47,540 nucleotides of DNA from Anaerobutyricum hallii DSM 3353 (GCF_000173975.1 NZ_ACEP01000143.1:1-47540), one strand, 5' to 3'; shown: positions 33,406 through 41,583, counted from the stretch's first letter. Numbers and translations are program-made. Notes: generated by a model not told the origin, from the sequence alone.

Positions 33406-35817
33406 ATGGCAGAACCTTATAACCATAGAGCCATTGAGCAGAAATGGCGTGACAAATGGGAAGCAACCCCAATCAACGTAAACGATGGAAAGAAACCAAA
33501 ATATTATTGTCTTGATATGTTCCCGTATCCATCAGGAAGCGGACTTCATGTAGGACACTGGAGAGGGTATGTAATCAGTGATGTATGGAGCCGTTACAAG
33601 ATGCTTCAGGGATATTACCTGATTCATCCAATGGGATGGGATGCATTTGGCCTTCCAGCAGAGAACTATGCGATTAAGATGGGAACACACCCTAAAATTA
33701 CTACAGCTTCTAATATTAAGAATATTAAGAGACAGATTAATGAAATCGCAGCTATCTATGACTGGGATATGGAAGTAAATACAACAGATCCAAACTTCTA
33801 CAAGTGGACACAGTGGATTTTCGTAAAAATGTTTAAAGCAGGTCTTGCTTACGAAAAAGAAATGCCAATCAACTGGTGCCCTTCCTGTAAGACAGGTCTT
33901 GCTAATGAGGAAGTAGTAGACGGATGCTGCGAGCGTTGTGGTTCTCCTGTAACAAAGAAGAACTTAAAACAGTGGATGCTTCGTATCACAAAATATGCAG
34001 ACCGTCTGTTAAATGACCTTGATAAGCTTGACTGGCCTGAAAAGGTTAAAAAGATGCAGACAGACTGGATCGGTAAGAGTTACGGTGCAGAAGTTGACTT
34101 CCCTGTAGAAGGAAAAGACGAGAAAATCACTGTATATACAACAAGACCAGATACACTCCACGGAGCAACATTTATGGTATTAGCTCCGGAACACGCAATG
34201 GCAAAAGAACTTGCTACAGATGAAACAAGAGAAGCTGTAGAAAAGTATATCTTCAACGCTTCCATGAAGTCTAACGTAGATCGTCTTCAGGACAAAGAAA
34301 AGACTGGTGTATTCACAGGTTCTTATGCAATCAACCCATTAAATGGAGCAAAAGTTCCAATCTGGTTATCTGACTATGTACTTGCTGACTACGGTACAGG
34401 TGCGATCATGTGTGTACCTGCGCATGATGACCGTGACTTTGAGTTCGCTACAAAGTTCAACATCCCAATCATTCAGGTAATTGCTAAAGATGGAAAAGAA
34501 ATCGAGAACATGACAGAAGCGTACACAGAAGCTGCCGGAACAATGATTAACTCTGGTGAGTGGAATGGTATGGAATCTTCTGTACTGAAAAAAGAAGCGC
34601 CTCTCATGATCGAAAAGATGGGCATCGGAAGAAAAACTGTAAACTACAAGCTTCGTGACTGGGTATTCAGCCGTCAGCGTTACTGGGGTGAGCCGATTCC
34701 TATCGTACACTGTCCAAAATGTGGTGCAGTACCAGTTCCAGAAGAAGAGCTTCCATTACTGTTACCAGAGGTAGAAAAATACCAGCCAACAGGAACAGGA
34801 GAATCTCCACTTGCTGACATTACAGAATGGGTGAACACAACATGTCCATGCTGTGGCGCTCCAGCAAAGAGAGAGACAAACACAATGCCTCAGTGGGCAG
34901 GTTCTTCCTGGTACTTCTTACGTTACGTTGATAACAAGAACGATAAAGAATTAGTAAACAGAGAAAAAGCAGATAAGTACCTTCCAGTAGATATGTACAT
35001 TGGTGGTGTGGAACATGCCGTATTACATCTGTTATACTCCAGATTCTATACAAAGTTCCTCAACGATATTGGGGTAATCGACTTTGATGAGCCATTCAAG
35101 AAGCTCTTTAACCAGGGTATGATTACTGGTAAGAACGGTATCAAGATGAGTAAATCCAAAGGAAATGTCGTATCTCCAGATGATCTTGTAAGGGACTACG
35201 GATGTGACTCCTTAAGAATTTACGAACTCTTTGTAGGACCACCAGAACTTGATTCTGAATGGGATGATAAGGGAATCGAAGGTGTAAACCGTTTCCTCAA
35301 ACGTTTCTGGAAGCTTGCTCTTGACAATAAGGATAACGATGTAAAGGCAACACCAGAATTAATCAAAGTACGTCATAAACTGGTTCATGACATCACAAAC
35401 CGTCTGAACAGCTTCAGCTTAAATACAGTAATCAGTGGATTCATGGAATACAACAATAAACTGATGGAACTGTCTAAAAAAGGCGGCGTAGATAAAGAAA
35501 CATTGGAAACATATATCATCTTATTAGCTCCATTTGCTCCACATGTTTCCGAAGAACTTTGGGAACAGTTTGGACATACCGATTCTGTATTCCACGCAAC
35601 ATGGCCAGAATACGATGAGGAAGCTATGAAAGACGATGAAATCGAGATTCCAGTACAGATTAACGGAAAGACCAAATGCACAATCGCCATCAATCCAGAT
35701 GGAGATAAGGACGAGATTCTTGCAAAGGCGAAAGAGGCACTTGGGGATAAAGTCAATGGAACAATCCGTAAAGAAATCTATGTACCGGGAAGAATCGTAA
35801 ACTTGGTTGTTAAATAG
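33406..35817 (+). CDS. leuS: Leucyl-tRNA synthetase
   Basis: 803-residue class I synthetase that charges tRNA-Leu. HIGH-type motif HVGH at 48-51, zinc-ribbon Cys pairs (NWCPSCKTGL and GCCERCGS), the CP1 editing domain (about 225-420, with TTRPDTLHGATFMVLAPEH), and KMSKS at 580-584. The anticodon-binding and C-terminal domains follow to LVVK. AGGAGG lies 9 nt before the ATG at 33406. The 89-nt gap after the L,D-transpeptidase gene contains neither the T-box antiterminator core (AGGGTGGNACCGCG) nor space for a T-box, unlike many Firmicute leuS genes. Hairpin element G follows. Confidence 0.98.
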   Translation: MAEPYNHRAIEQKWRDKWEATPINVNDGKKPKYYCLDMFPYPSGSGLHVGHWRGYVISDVWSRYKMLQGYYLIHPMGWDAFGLPAENYAIKMGTHPKITTASNIKNIKRQINEIAAIYDWDMEVNTTDPNFYKWTQWIFVKMFKAGLAYEKEMPINWCPSCKTGLANEEVVDGCCERCGSPVTKKNLKQWMLRITKYADRLLNDLDKLDWPEKVKKMQTDWIGKSYGAEVDFPVEGKDEKITVYTTRPDTLHGATFMVLAPEHAMAKELATDETREAVEKYIFNASMKSNVDRLQDKEKTGVFTGSYAINPLNGAKVPIWLSDYVLADYGTGAIMCVPAHDDRDFEFATKFNIPIIQVIAKDGKEIENMTEAYTEAAGTMINSGEWNGMESSVLKKEAPLMIEKMGIGRKTVNYKLRDWVFSRQRYWGEPIPIVHCPKCGAVPVPEEELPLLLPEVEKYQPTGTGESPLADITEWVNTTCPCCGAPAKRETNTMPQWAGSSWYFLRYVDNKNDKELVNREKADKYLPVDMYIGGVEHAVLHLLYSRFYTKFLNDIGVIDFDEPFKKLFNQGMITGKNGIKMSKSKGNVVSPDDLVRDYGCDSLRIYELFVGPPELDSEWDDKGIEGVNRFLKRFWKLALDNKDNDVKATPELIKVRHKLVHDITNRLNSFSLNTVISGFMEYNNKLMELSKKGGVDKETLETYIILLAPFAPHVSEELWEQFGHTDSVFHATWPEYDEEAMKDDEIEIPVQINGKTKCTIAINPDGDKDEILAKAKEALGDKVNGTIRKEIYVPGRIVNLVVK

Positions 35818-35820
35818 TAA

Positions 35821-35985
35821 TTTGCCGTTAGGCAAGACGGACGCTCCCACCGGGAGACGATATCCTATATTTGTGACTCTATCACTGCGGGTTGAATGTT
35901 CGCTTAAGCGCTCGCATTCAATCCTCGCTCTAAGGCCACAAATATAGGATATCGTCTCCCGGTGGGAGCTGTTTTTTGTTGGACG
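35821..35985 (+). repeat. Intergenic hairpin element G
   Basis: Begins 3 nt after the leuS stop with the left end module (TTTGCCGTTAGGCAAGACGG). Private arms GCTCCCACCGGGAGACGATA (35843) and complement ending 35969 give a perfect 33-bp stem with the core TCCTATATTTGTG. The apical stem GGGTTGAATG/CATTCAATCC has one G:T pair. The loop is TTCGCTTAAGCGCTCG. ACG is unpaired at the base. TGTTTTTTG after the right arm makes it a strong terminator candidate for leuS. Confidence 0.92.
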
Positions 35986-36303
35986 GAAATTACTATTTAA
36001 TGTTGGGGTGCTTTGGGAAATCGCCAGAAGGATTATTAAGAAGAACCCCTAGAAAATTTATTGATTTTGTTCCGTTGTGCTAAACGCTCCATTTTGCCCA
36101 ATAAAGCAGAAACTTGCTCTCAAAACCTCCACTGGAGCTTTTTTCTTTGAGGGCATCTATTTTGCCTGCGGCAAATTCTTATTTAACATAATATAGCAAG
36201 AATTCTCCTTCCTCTGCAGGTGGGAGATGAATTGCGTAAAAATAAAAAGAGAACACTTGTTCAATAATGCAATCCATGGTATAATAGAGTCAGTAGAAAA
36301 GGA
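35986..36303. other. Region between leuS element G and the IS element
   Basis: No gene. It holds a copy of the right end module (TTTTGCCTGCGGCAAATTCT at 36161) and an imperfect AAACTTGCTCTCAAAACCTC tract recalling the internal loop of the hairpin family, so a decayed hairpin element is likely here. TGGTATAAT at about 36277 may be the IS promoter. The left end of the IS element lies somewhere in 36230-36300, but its boundary cannot be fixed. Confidence 0.45.
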
Positions 36304-36706
36304 AAAATAAATCATAATGCGCATTCAGTATATATGATGTACTATCATCTGATCATGGTAGTGAGATATCGAAGAAAAGTCATTGATAATCCAATTTCAG
36401 AAAGAGCAAAAGGGATATGGGAACATATTGCTCCAAGGTATGGGATTGTTCTGGAAGAATGGAATCATGACATTGATCATGTGTATGTAATGTTCCATGC
36501 ACAGTCGAGAATGGAACTTAGTAAATTTATCAATGCCTGAAAAAGTGCCAGTAGTAGACTATTGAAAAAGGAGTATCCGGAAATCAGGGAAAAGCTTTGG
36601 AAAGAAGCCTTTTGGAGTCAGAGTTTCTGCCCTGCTGACAGAAGGAGGGGTTCGGGTATAAGTAATCCATCAAGACATTGAAACCCAAGGAGGGAAAAAG
36701 TATTGA
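36304..36706 (+). pseudogene. Decayed IS200/IS605 transposase TnpA (Y1 family)
   Basis: Conceptual reading GKINHNAHSVYMMYYHLIMV...RKVIDNPIS matches IS200 TnpA. Defects seen: the usual ATG before NHNAHSVY is ATA; the HUH motif reads DHVYVMF (second His to Tyr); an in-frame TGA at 36538 follows SKFINA, with KSASSRLLKKEYPEIREKLW beyond it; an extra C near 36630 shifts the frame; a TAA follows GGVRV; and the catalytic-Tyr region reads VIHQDIETQG, where VIKQYIE is expected. Transposase activity cannot survive. It ends overlapping the tnpB start. Confidence 0.9.
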
Positions 36707-37806
36707 ACATAGCATGTCGTTTCCGAATTTATCCGACAGAAGAACAGAAGATACTTCTTGGCAAAACATTTGGCTGTTGTCGTTTTCTGTATAATCAGAT
36801 GCTCAATGATAAGATCCGGGAGTATGAAAAGACGAAGAAAATGTTAAAAAACACACCGGCCATGTATAAAAAGGAATATCCATTTCTGAAGGAAATAGAT
36901 TCGCTGGCGCTGGCAAATGTCCAGCTTCATTTGGAAAAGGCCTATAAGAATTTTTTTCGGAATCCCAAGATTGGATTTCCAAGGTTTAAGTCAAAACATC
37001 ATTCCAAAAACAGCTATACAACGAATGTGGTCAATGGAAATATCCTGGTGGAAAGTAAGCGGATTCGGCTTCCTAAATTAAAATGGATCGCCATGAAAAA
37101 ACACAGGGAGCCAGCAGAAGGCCTTCGCCTGAAATCAGTGACGGTCAGTATGGAACCATCCGGAAAATACTTTGCAAGCTTATTTTATGAAGGATACAGC
37201 TGTGAAAACCAAGCTGCTGAACCGGATTACAGTACTGCAAAGATACTTGGGATTGATTATGCAATGCAGGGGATGGCAGTGTTTTCAGAAAAGGTTGAGA
37301 CAGAAGAAGCAGGATTTTTCAGAAAAAATGAAAAAAGACTGGCAAGGGAGCAGCGAAAGTTATCAAGATGCGTACGAGGAAGTCATAATTATGAACTGCA
37401 GAAAAAGAAAGTTGCCAGATGTCATGAAAAGATACGAAATCAGCGAAGGGATCATCTGCACAAACTTAGCCGAAAGATTGCAGACGGTTATGATGCAGTT
37501 GCAGTGGAAGATATCGATATGAAAGCAATGGGTCAGTGCCTGCATTTCGGAAAAAGCGTACAGGATAATGGATATGGAATGTTTAGGGAAATGTTAGACT
37601 ATAAGCTGGCATGGAAAGGAAAGAAAATGATAAAGGTAGACCGTTTCTTTCCTTCTAGTAAAAAATGCTGTAAATGTGGAAGGATAAAGAAAGAGCTGAA
37701 ATTATCCGAAAGAGTCTATCACTGTGCGTGTGGAAATAAGATGGACAGAGATCGTAATGCGGCAATCAACATACGTGAAGAAGCAAGAAGGATGTTGACA
37801 GCATAA
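36703..37806 (+). CDS. tnpB: IS605-type TnpB (RNA-guided nuclease), intact
   Basis: 367-residue TnpB/OrfB, the ancestor family of Cas12. N-terminal helix-turn-helix/WED-like region MNIACRFRIYPTEEQ. The RuvC residues are all present: Asp185 (ILGIDYAMQG), Glu269 (VAVEDIDMKAM) and Asp350 (DRDRNAAINI). A zinc finger has Cys322/323/325 and Cys341/343. It starts at TTG with AAGGAGGG upstream. In this family TnpB uses an omega RNA from the element's right end to cut DNA beside a transposon-adjacent motif. Here tnpA is dead while tnpB shows no disabling change, so the nuclease may be retained for its own sake or be recently orphaned. Confidence 0.94.
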   Translation: MNIACRFRIYPTEEQKILLGKTFGCCRFLYNQMLNDKIREYEKTKKMLKNTPAMYKKEYPFLKEIDSLALANVQLHLEKAYKNFFRNPKIGFPRFKSKHHSKNSYTTNVVNGNILVESKRIRLPKLKWIAMKKHREPAEGLRLKSVTVSMEPSGKYFASLFYEGYSCENQAAEPDYSTAKILGIDYAMQGMAVFSEKVETEEAGFFRKNEKRLAREQRKLSRCVRGSHNYELQKKKVARCHEKIRNQRRDHLHKLSRKIADGYDAVAVEDIDMKAMGQCLHFGKSVQDNGYGMFREMLDYKLAWKGKKMIKVDRFFPSSKKCCKCGRIKKELKLSERVYHCACGNKMDRDRNAAINIREEARRMLTA

Positions 37807-37970
37807 ACTGTCCGTATCTGGACAAGCTGATAATAAGAAAATATACCCATGTCCGGGCAAAAGAATCGCGGGGCACGCGAGGATAGCTTGTAGATACTTG
37901 GCTCAGTAGAGCCATTGAGCAAGAAGCCCCCACTTCAAAATCTATGATTTAAGTGGTGGGAGCATGTCAC
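37720..37970 (+). ncRNA. Candidate omega RNA and right end of the IS605 element
   Basis: The end of tnpB and the 160 nt after it show the layout of an omega RNA (reRNA): structured repeats, then a final hairpin CCCCCACTT...AAGTGGTGGG (37928-37960) ending GGTGGGAGCATGTCAC. The guide would be the flanking bases right after it (AGAATTCCCCCTTGATTTTG from about 37971). I recall this end hairpin from other Firmicute IS605 elements. The precise 3' end of the scaffold is not fixed. Confidence 0.65.
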
Positions 37971-38053
37971 AGAATTCCCCCTTGATTTTGGTTGGAAATA
38001 GTAGTAAAGTTTTACTTGAATAACGATTATACTATTTGAAAGAAGGGTTTAAG

Positions 38054-38500
38054 TTGAGTAAAATCGAAGAAGTCCGTACTGCAATGTACGCAGCAATGAA
38101 AGCAAAAGATAAAGAAAGAAAAGATGCATTATCCATGCTTCTTGGTGCTTTAAAGGCGAAGGCAATCGATAAGAGAGAAGATTTAACAGAGGCAGAGGAG
38201 AACAGTATCATTGCAAAAGAAATCAAACAGTGCAAAGATACGATTGAGATGTCACCTGCTGACCGTACAGATATTATCGACCAGTGCAAACTGAGAATCG
38301 CTGTTTATGAAGAATTTGCGCCAAAGCAGATGAGTGAAGATGAAATCAAAGCAACAATTCAGTCCGTACTTGACGAACTTGGAATTACAGAACCAACAGG
38401 TAAGGACAGAGGTAAAATCATGAAGGACCTTATGCCAAAGGTAAAAGGTAAGGCTGATGGTAAGCTCGTAAACCAGATGGTTGCCTCGATGTTGAAGTAA
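38054..38500 (+). CDS. GatB/YqeY domain-containing protein
   Basis: 148-residue YqeY-family protein, the same length as B. subtilis YqeY. It is helical throughout, with SKIEEVRTAMYAAMKAKDKE at the start, the LSMLLGALKAKAIDKRE segment, and the C-terminal tRNA-binding-like GATB_Yqey subdomain (KDRGKIMKDLMPKVKGKADG). A role in aminoacyl-tRNA amidation is suggested by the shared domain but unproven. It starts at TTG 38054 with AAGAAGGG 6 nt upstream. In many Firmicutes yqeY follows rpsU; here it follows an IS element instead. Element H begins at the stop codon. Confidence 0.9.
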   Translation: MSKIEEVRTAMYAAMKAKDKERKDALSMLLGALKAKAIDKREDLTEAEENSIIAKEIKQCKDTIEMSPADRTDIIDQCKLRIAVYEEFAPKQMSEDEIKATIQSVLDELGITEPTGKDRGKIMKDLMPKVKGKADGKLVNQMVASMLK

Positions 38501-38672
38501 TTGCCGCAGGCAAAAGAGACGCCCCCGAAGAGAATCTAACCTCTATATTTGTGGCCTCGGAGCAAGGTTTGGATGCGAGCGTTTAAAGCGAGCATTCAAA
38601 CCGCCGCGACTAAAGTCACAAATATAGGAGTTAGACTCTCTTCGGGGGCGTCTCTTTGCCTGCAGCAAAGTC
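38501..38672 (-). repeat. Intergenic hairpin element H, in inverse orientation
   Basis: The longest copy: arms of about 55 nt run from TTGCCGCAGGCAAAAGAGAC on the left to GTCTCTTTGCCTGCAGCAAA on the right, with few mismatches. Private part GCCCCCGAAGAGAATCTAAC. The core is reversed relative to C, F and G: GTGGCCTCGGAGCAAGG is on the left and CCGCCGCGACTAAAGTCAC on the right. Here ACG is present on both arms, so there is no bulge. It exactly fills the gap between the convergent yqeY-like gene and the porB remnant, so it could terminate both. Confidence 0.92.
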
Positions 38673-39672
38673 CTATTTAGCTTTTGCCAGTAATTCTTCC
38701 CATTTTCTATCAACCTCTGCCTGGATTCTTGCGATTAATTCTTCTTTTCCGGGTTTGAATAAATGTTTGAATCTTCTCTGTGGGCGTAAGAAGTCTTCGA
38801 TTGGCAGTTTTTTCTTAGGAACATAGTTTACGATCCATTCGCCGTCAATGACCTCAAATAATGGCCAGAAGCAGGTATCTACTGCAAGCTGACAGATTTC
38901 TAAAATGTCTGGTGTGTTGTAACGCCATCCTCTTGGGCATGGAGCCATGACATTTAAGAAAGCAGCCCCTTCTGTGTAGATTGCTTTTTCTGCTTTTGTG
39001 TGCAGGTCTTTGAAGTTCTGCACAAAGGTAGTCTGTGCAACATAAGGAATATTATGTGCAGCGATTACCTGTGTTAAGTCTTTTCGATTCTGTGCTTTTC
39101 CGTCAGATTCGGAACCGACAGGAGTAGTTGTTGTGTCAGCATACATTGGAGTTGCGGAGGAACGCTGGATACCGGTGTTCATGTAAGCGCCATTATCGTA
39201 ACAGACGTAAACCATATCATGATTTCGTTCCATTGCACCGGATAAAGACTGGAATCCGATATCGTATGTACCGCCATCACCACCGAAAGTGATGAATTTA
39301 TGAGTGCTTTTTTACTTTTCCTTTTTTCTTTAAAGCACGATAGGCAGCTTCTACTCCACTGCAGGTTGCTCCGGCATTTTCGAAAGCATTATGAATAAAA
39401 GAATCTTTCCATGCAGTGTATGGATACATGAAGGAGGATACTTCAAGGCACCCGGTTGCACAGGTGATAACCGCTTCGTCTTCTTCGTGAAGTCCACGCA
39501 GTACATTTCTTACAGCGATAGTTGCACCACATCCGGCACACATTCTATGGCCCGGGGATAAACGTTCTTCTGTGCGAAACACTTCTGCAGTACAGCTTCC
39601 GACGATGGTGCATCCCGGAGTAAGATTCTGCCATTTTACATCAAGTTCGAGTTTGTTGATATCTGATATCAT
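38673..39672 (-). pseudogene. 2-oxoacid:ferredoxin oxidoreductase beta subunit, frameshifted
   Basis: Two pieces of one TPP-binding beta subunit (about 332 residues if repaired). The N-terminal piece (from [13 protein letters not shown], with [16 protein letters not shown] and TGCLEV) runs out of frame at [13 protein letters not shown]-stop. The C-terminal piece continues as KFITFGGDGGTYDIGFQSLS and on to LAKAK. The frames join if one A is removed from an A-tract; GTAAAAAAGCACTC contains six As. TPP motif GGDGG...N lies just after the shift. The start codon overlaps the gamma stop (TAATG), with CAGGAGG upstream. No alpha subunit is adjacent. A sequencing error in the A-tract is the main alternative. 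Confidence 0.85.
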
Positions 39673-40221
39673 TATTGTACCTCCTGTAAAGCAAGGGAGA
39701 GAGCCTTCATATTACCCTCGATCACCTCTGGTTTTGAAGCAAATTTATGTGCGTACGACTTCTGCATCTCTGCAAGGAAAGCTTCGTCATCCATAACACC
39801 GGATACTTTTACGATAGCAGCAAGCATCGGTGAATTTGGAAAATACTTTCCAAGTGCTTCTAAGGAAATCTTTCTGGCATCAATTGTGTATACGCGGCCT
39901 TTATAGCCATTTAATTTTGGTAAAAGTTCTTCTTTTGCATGTTTTGTATTGATGATGATTGCCCCTTCTTCTTTCAGGCCTTCTGTTACATCGACAGAAT
40001 CTAAAAGCGTTTCATCCACAACAACCACATAATCAGGGTCATAAATATTAGAATGGACGCGAATCTGCTTATTGCTCAGACGATTGTATGCAGTAATCGG
40101 CGCACCCATTCGCTCTGGACCATATTCAGGGAATCCTTGCACATACATTCCAGTACTGAAAGCTACATCAGCAAGCAGAAGTGCCGCGACCATGCCAGCG
40201 GATTTCAATTAAATCTTTCAT
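39672..40221 (-). pseudogene. 2-oxoacid:ferredoxin oxidoreductase gamma subunit, N-terminal deletion
   Basis: The true start is the ATG at 40221 (TTGGAGGATAACATG), giving MKDLIEIRWHGRGTSAC-stop. The rest (SAGMVAALLLADVAF...FPEYGPERMGAP) continues in another frame. The expected junction is IRWHGRGGQG-x-x-SAGMVAALL. The 18 bases GCCGCGACCATGCCAGCG (40183-40200, plus strand) read correctly as RWHGRG in the first frame and SAGMVAA in the second, as expected after a deletion (about 35 nt) between two direct repeats. The body is otherwise open to its stop, which overlaps the beta start by 1 nt. A shorter product from an internal TTG at 40208 would lack the GGQG loop. Confidence 0.82.
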
Positions 40222-40710
40222 GTTATCCTCCAATTTGTATTCTGTGTACTCTCAAAATGTTAAGTAATCGCAATTATATATCCGTTTTAGATTGTGTTTG
40301 AAAAATAAAAAAGCATTTTCAAATACGTTCAGATAGTAGAAATTCTGAGAGTACATTTCTTCCTAAGTAAAAGGAAATGTGTTTCTATAAAAAACTCATG
40401 TCCGTACTACACGGAAAAAAGACGTAAAAAATATAAACAATGGTAATCGTATAAAAAATCATTGTTTAAAATAGCCTTATATATGAATTTTGTTAAACCT
40501 ATGTACTACCATAAATCCGACAAAAAGAAAATGAAATAAAAGTTGAGAAAAATGTCGATTTATGATAGAAACGAATCGATTATAACAGACAAACTTTCAT
40601 TTGTGAAGTCTAAAAGAGAAAAAAATTCAAAAATTAAGTTACCAGCCTTCCGGCAAGAAGATGCATGCCTTTAAGGATACCACTGAAAAGTTCCACAGAA
40701 GGGAAGGATG
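40222..40710. other. Intergenic region between the gamma-subunit remnant and DUF421 gene
   Basis: No supported gene. It holds a weak relative of the GTGTTTGAAAAAT repeat (about 40293) and an inverted repeat CTACCATAAATCCGACA (40506) / TGTCGATTTATGATAG (ending 40568) with a 30-nt spacer and one missing base. The genes for the alpha and ferredoxin subunits that would be expected beside the gamma gene are absent. Confidence 0.45.
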
Positions 40711-41418
40711 TTACTCTTTGATAACACTACTTCCCCTGCGGTTATTTTTAAAATAAACATTTAAAGTATTCTGTTGATTCCCTGTTGCAAGAAATATGTC
40801 AGACAGGCGTTTACAGCCATGTGCAGAAAGCTGTTTTCTGAGCCATTCCTCATCTTTTCCGGAATGTAAGAGATTCTCATAAAGAATTTTCCCATCCATG
40901 ATATAGGTTGGAAGCAGCCATTCTTTGTGCGGCGATAAATTCAAATCCGACGGTGAGACAGGACGATGCTCCGATTTTGCAAGAAAACTGATGCGACCAT
41001 TCTCTTCAAGAATCGCCGTCTGTAATTCCTTCAAATCAAAAAATCCATTTAAACGGCATTGCACAAGAAATTCGGACAGATCAATATGTCCTTTCTTAAA
41101 ATTTCCTTCATATAAATGCCCATCATTAAACAAAATATAAGGCGAACCAGAAATAAAATGCCGTATCTTCATATTTTTTCCCGTAATAAAAGCAAGAAAA
41201 GCCGTTAGTAGCCCATAAACAATCATAGCTGTAAGCGGTTCTAAAAAACTCGAATCAGGAGCTGTAGCCATTTCAGCAGCAATCGAACCAATTGTGATAC
41301 CACTAATATAGTCAAACATGCTCATCTCTGACATTTGTCGATAACCGATTAATTTTGTCAGAAGAAAAAGGACAACTAGAGAAAAAACAGACAGAAAAAT
41401 AACATATAAAATATCCAT
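40711..41418 (-). CDS. DUF421 (YetF/YdfR-like) membrane protein
   Basis: 235-residue protein with three N-terminal membrane helices (about 3-22, 35-50 and 60-80) and a cytosolic alpha/beta domain. Signatures of the DUF421 family: RQMSEMSMFDYISGITIGSIAAEM, the GSPYILFNDGHLYEGNFKKG strand region, and LLPTYIMDGKILYENL. Bacillus homologues include YetF and YrbG, found in spore-former genomes, with no settled biochemical role. AAGGAGG precedes the ATG. Element I lies upstream in the divergent region. Confidence 0.9.
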   Translation of the reverse strand: MDILYVIFLSVFSLVVLFLLTKLIGYRQMSEMSMFDYISGITIGSIAAEMATAPDSSFLEPLTAMIVYGLLTAFLAFITGKNMKIRHFISGSPYILFNDGHLYEGNFKKGHIDLSEFLVQCRLNGFFDLKELQTAILEENGRISFLAKSEHRPVSPSDLNLSPHKEWLLPTYIMDGKILYENLLHSGKDEEWLRKQLSAHGCKRLSDIFLATGNQQNTLNVYFKNNRRGSSVIKE

Positions 41419-41455
41419 AAAACCTCCTTGGAGAATTTGTGCTTTGGGGCTGGCT

Positions 41456-41583
41456 AAAGAGACGAACCTTCCAGCATACTATATGGCATTTACTCTGTAG
41501 TCGCTGCGCGCAAAATGCCTTTAGGGCATCTTGCACTTGCTCCGAAACCGTAAATGCCATATAGTATGCCAAAAAGTTCTGAC
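41456..41583 (+). repeat. Intergenic hairpin element I
   Basis: Private arms GCATACTATATGGCATTTAC (41474-41493) and its exact complement (41550-41569). The inner part keeps GTAGTCGCTGCGCG and CACTTGCTCCGAAAC of the internal loop; the apical stem is changed to GCAAAATGCC/GGGCATCTTGC. The base has AG-ACG-AACC against AGTTCTG, again with unpaired ACG. Unlike the other eight, it does not follow a gene's stop: it lies about 40 nt upstream of the minus-strand DUF421 gene. Confidence 0.82.

Noticed and set aside
35821-38672. The hairpin elements as REP sequences mobilised by the nearby TnpA
   Set aside because: The only Y1 transposase in the window is dead and belongs to a TnpB-type IS. REP copies share their stems, whereas these have private arms. 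Mobilisation in trans is not excluded.
39304-39315. A-AAA-AAG slippery heptamer in the beta-subunit gene as programmed -1 frameshifting
   Set aside because: The downstream coding part lies in the +1 (equivalently -2) frame, so a -1 slip would not join the two pieces.
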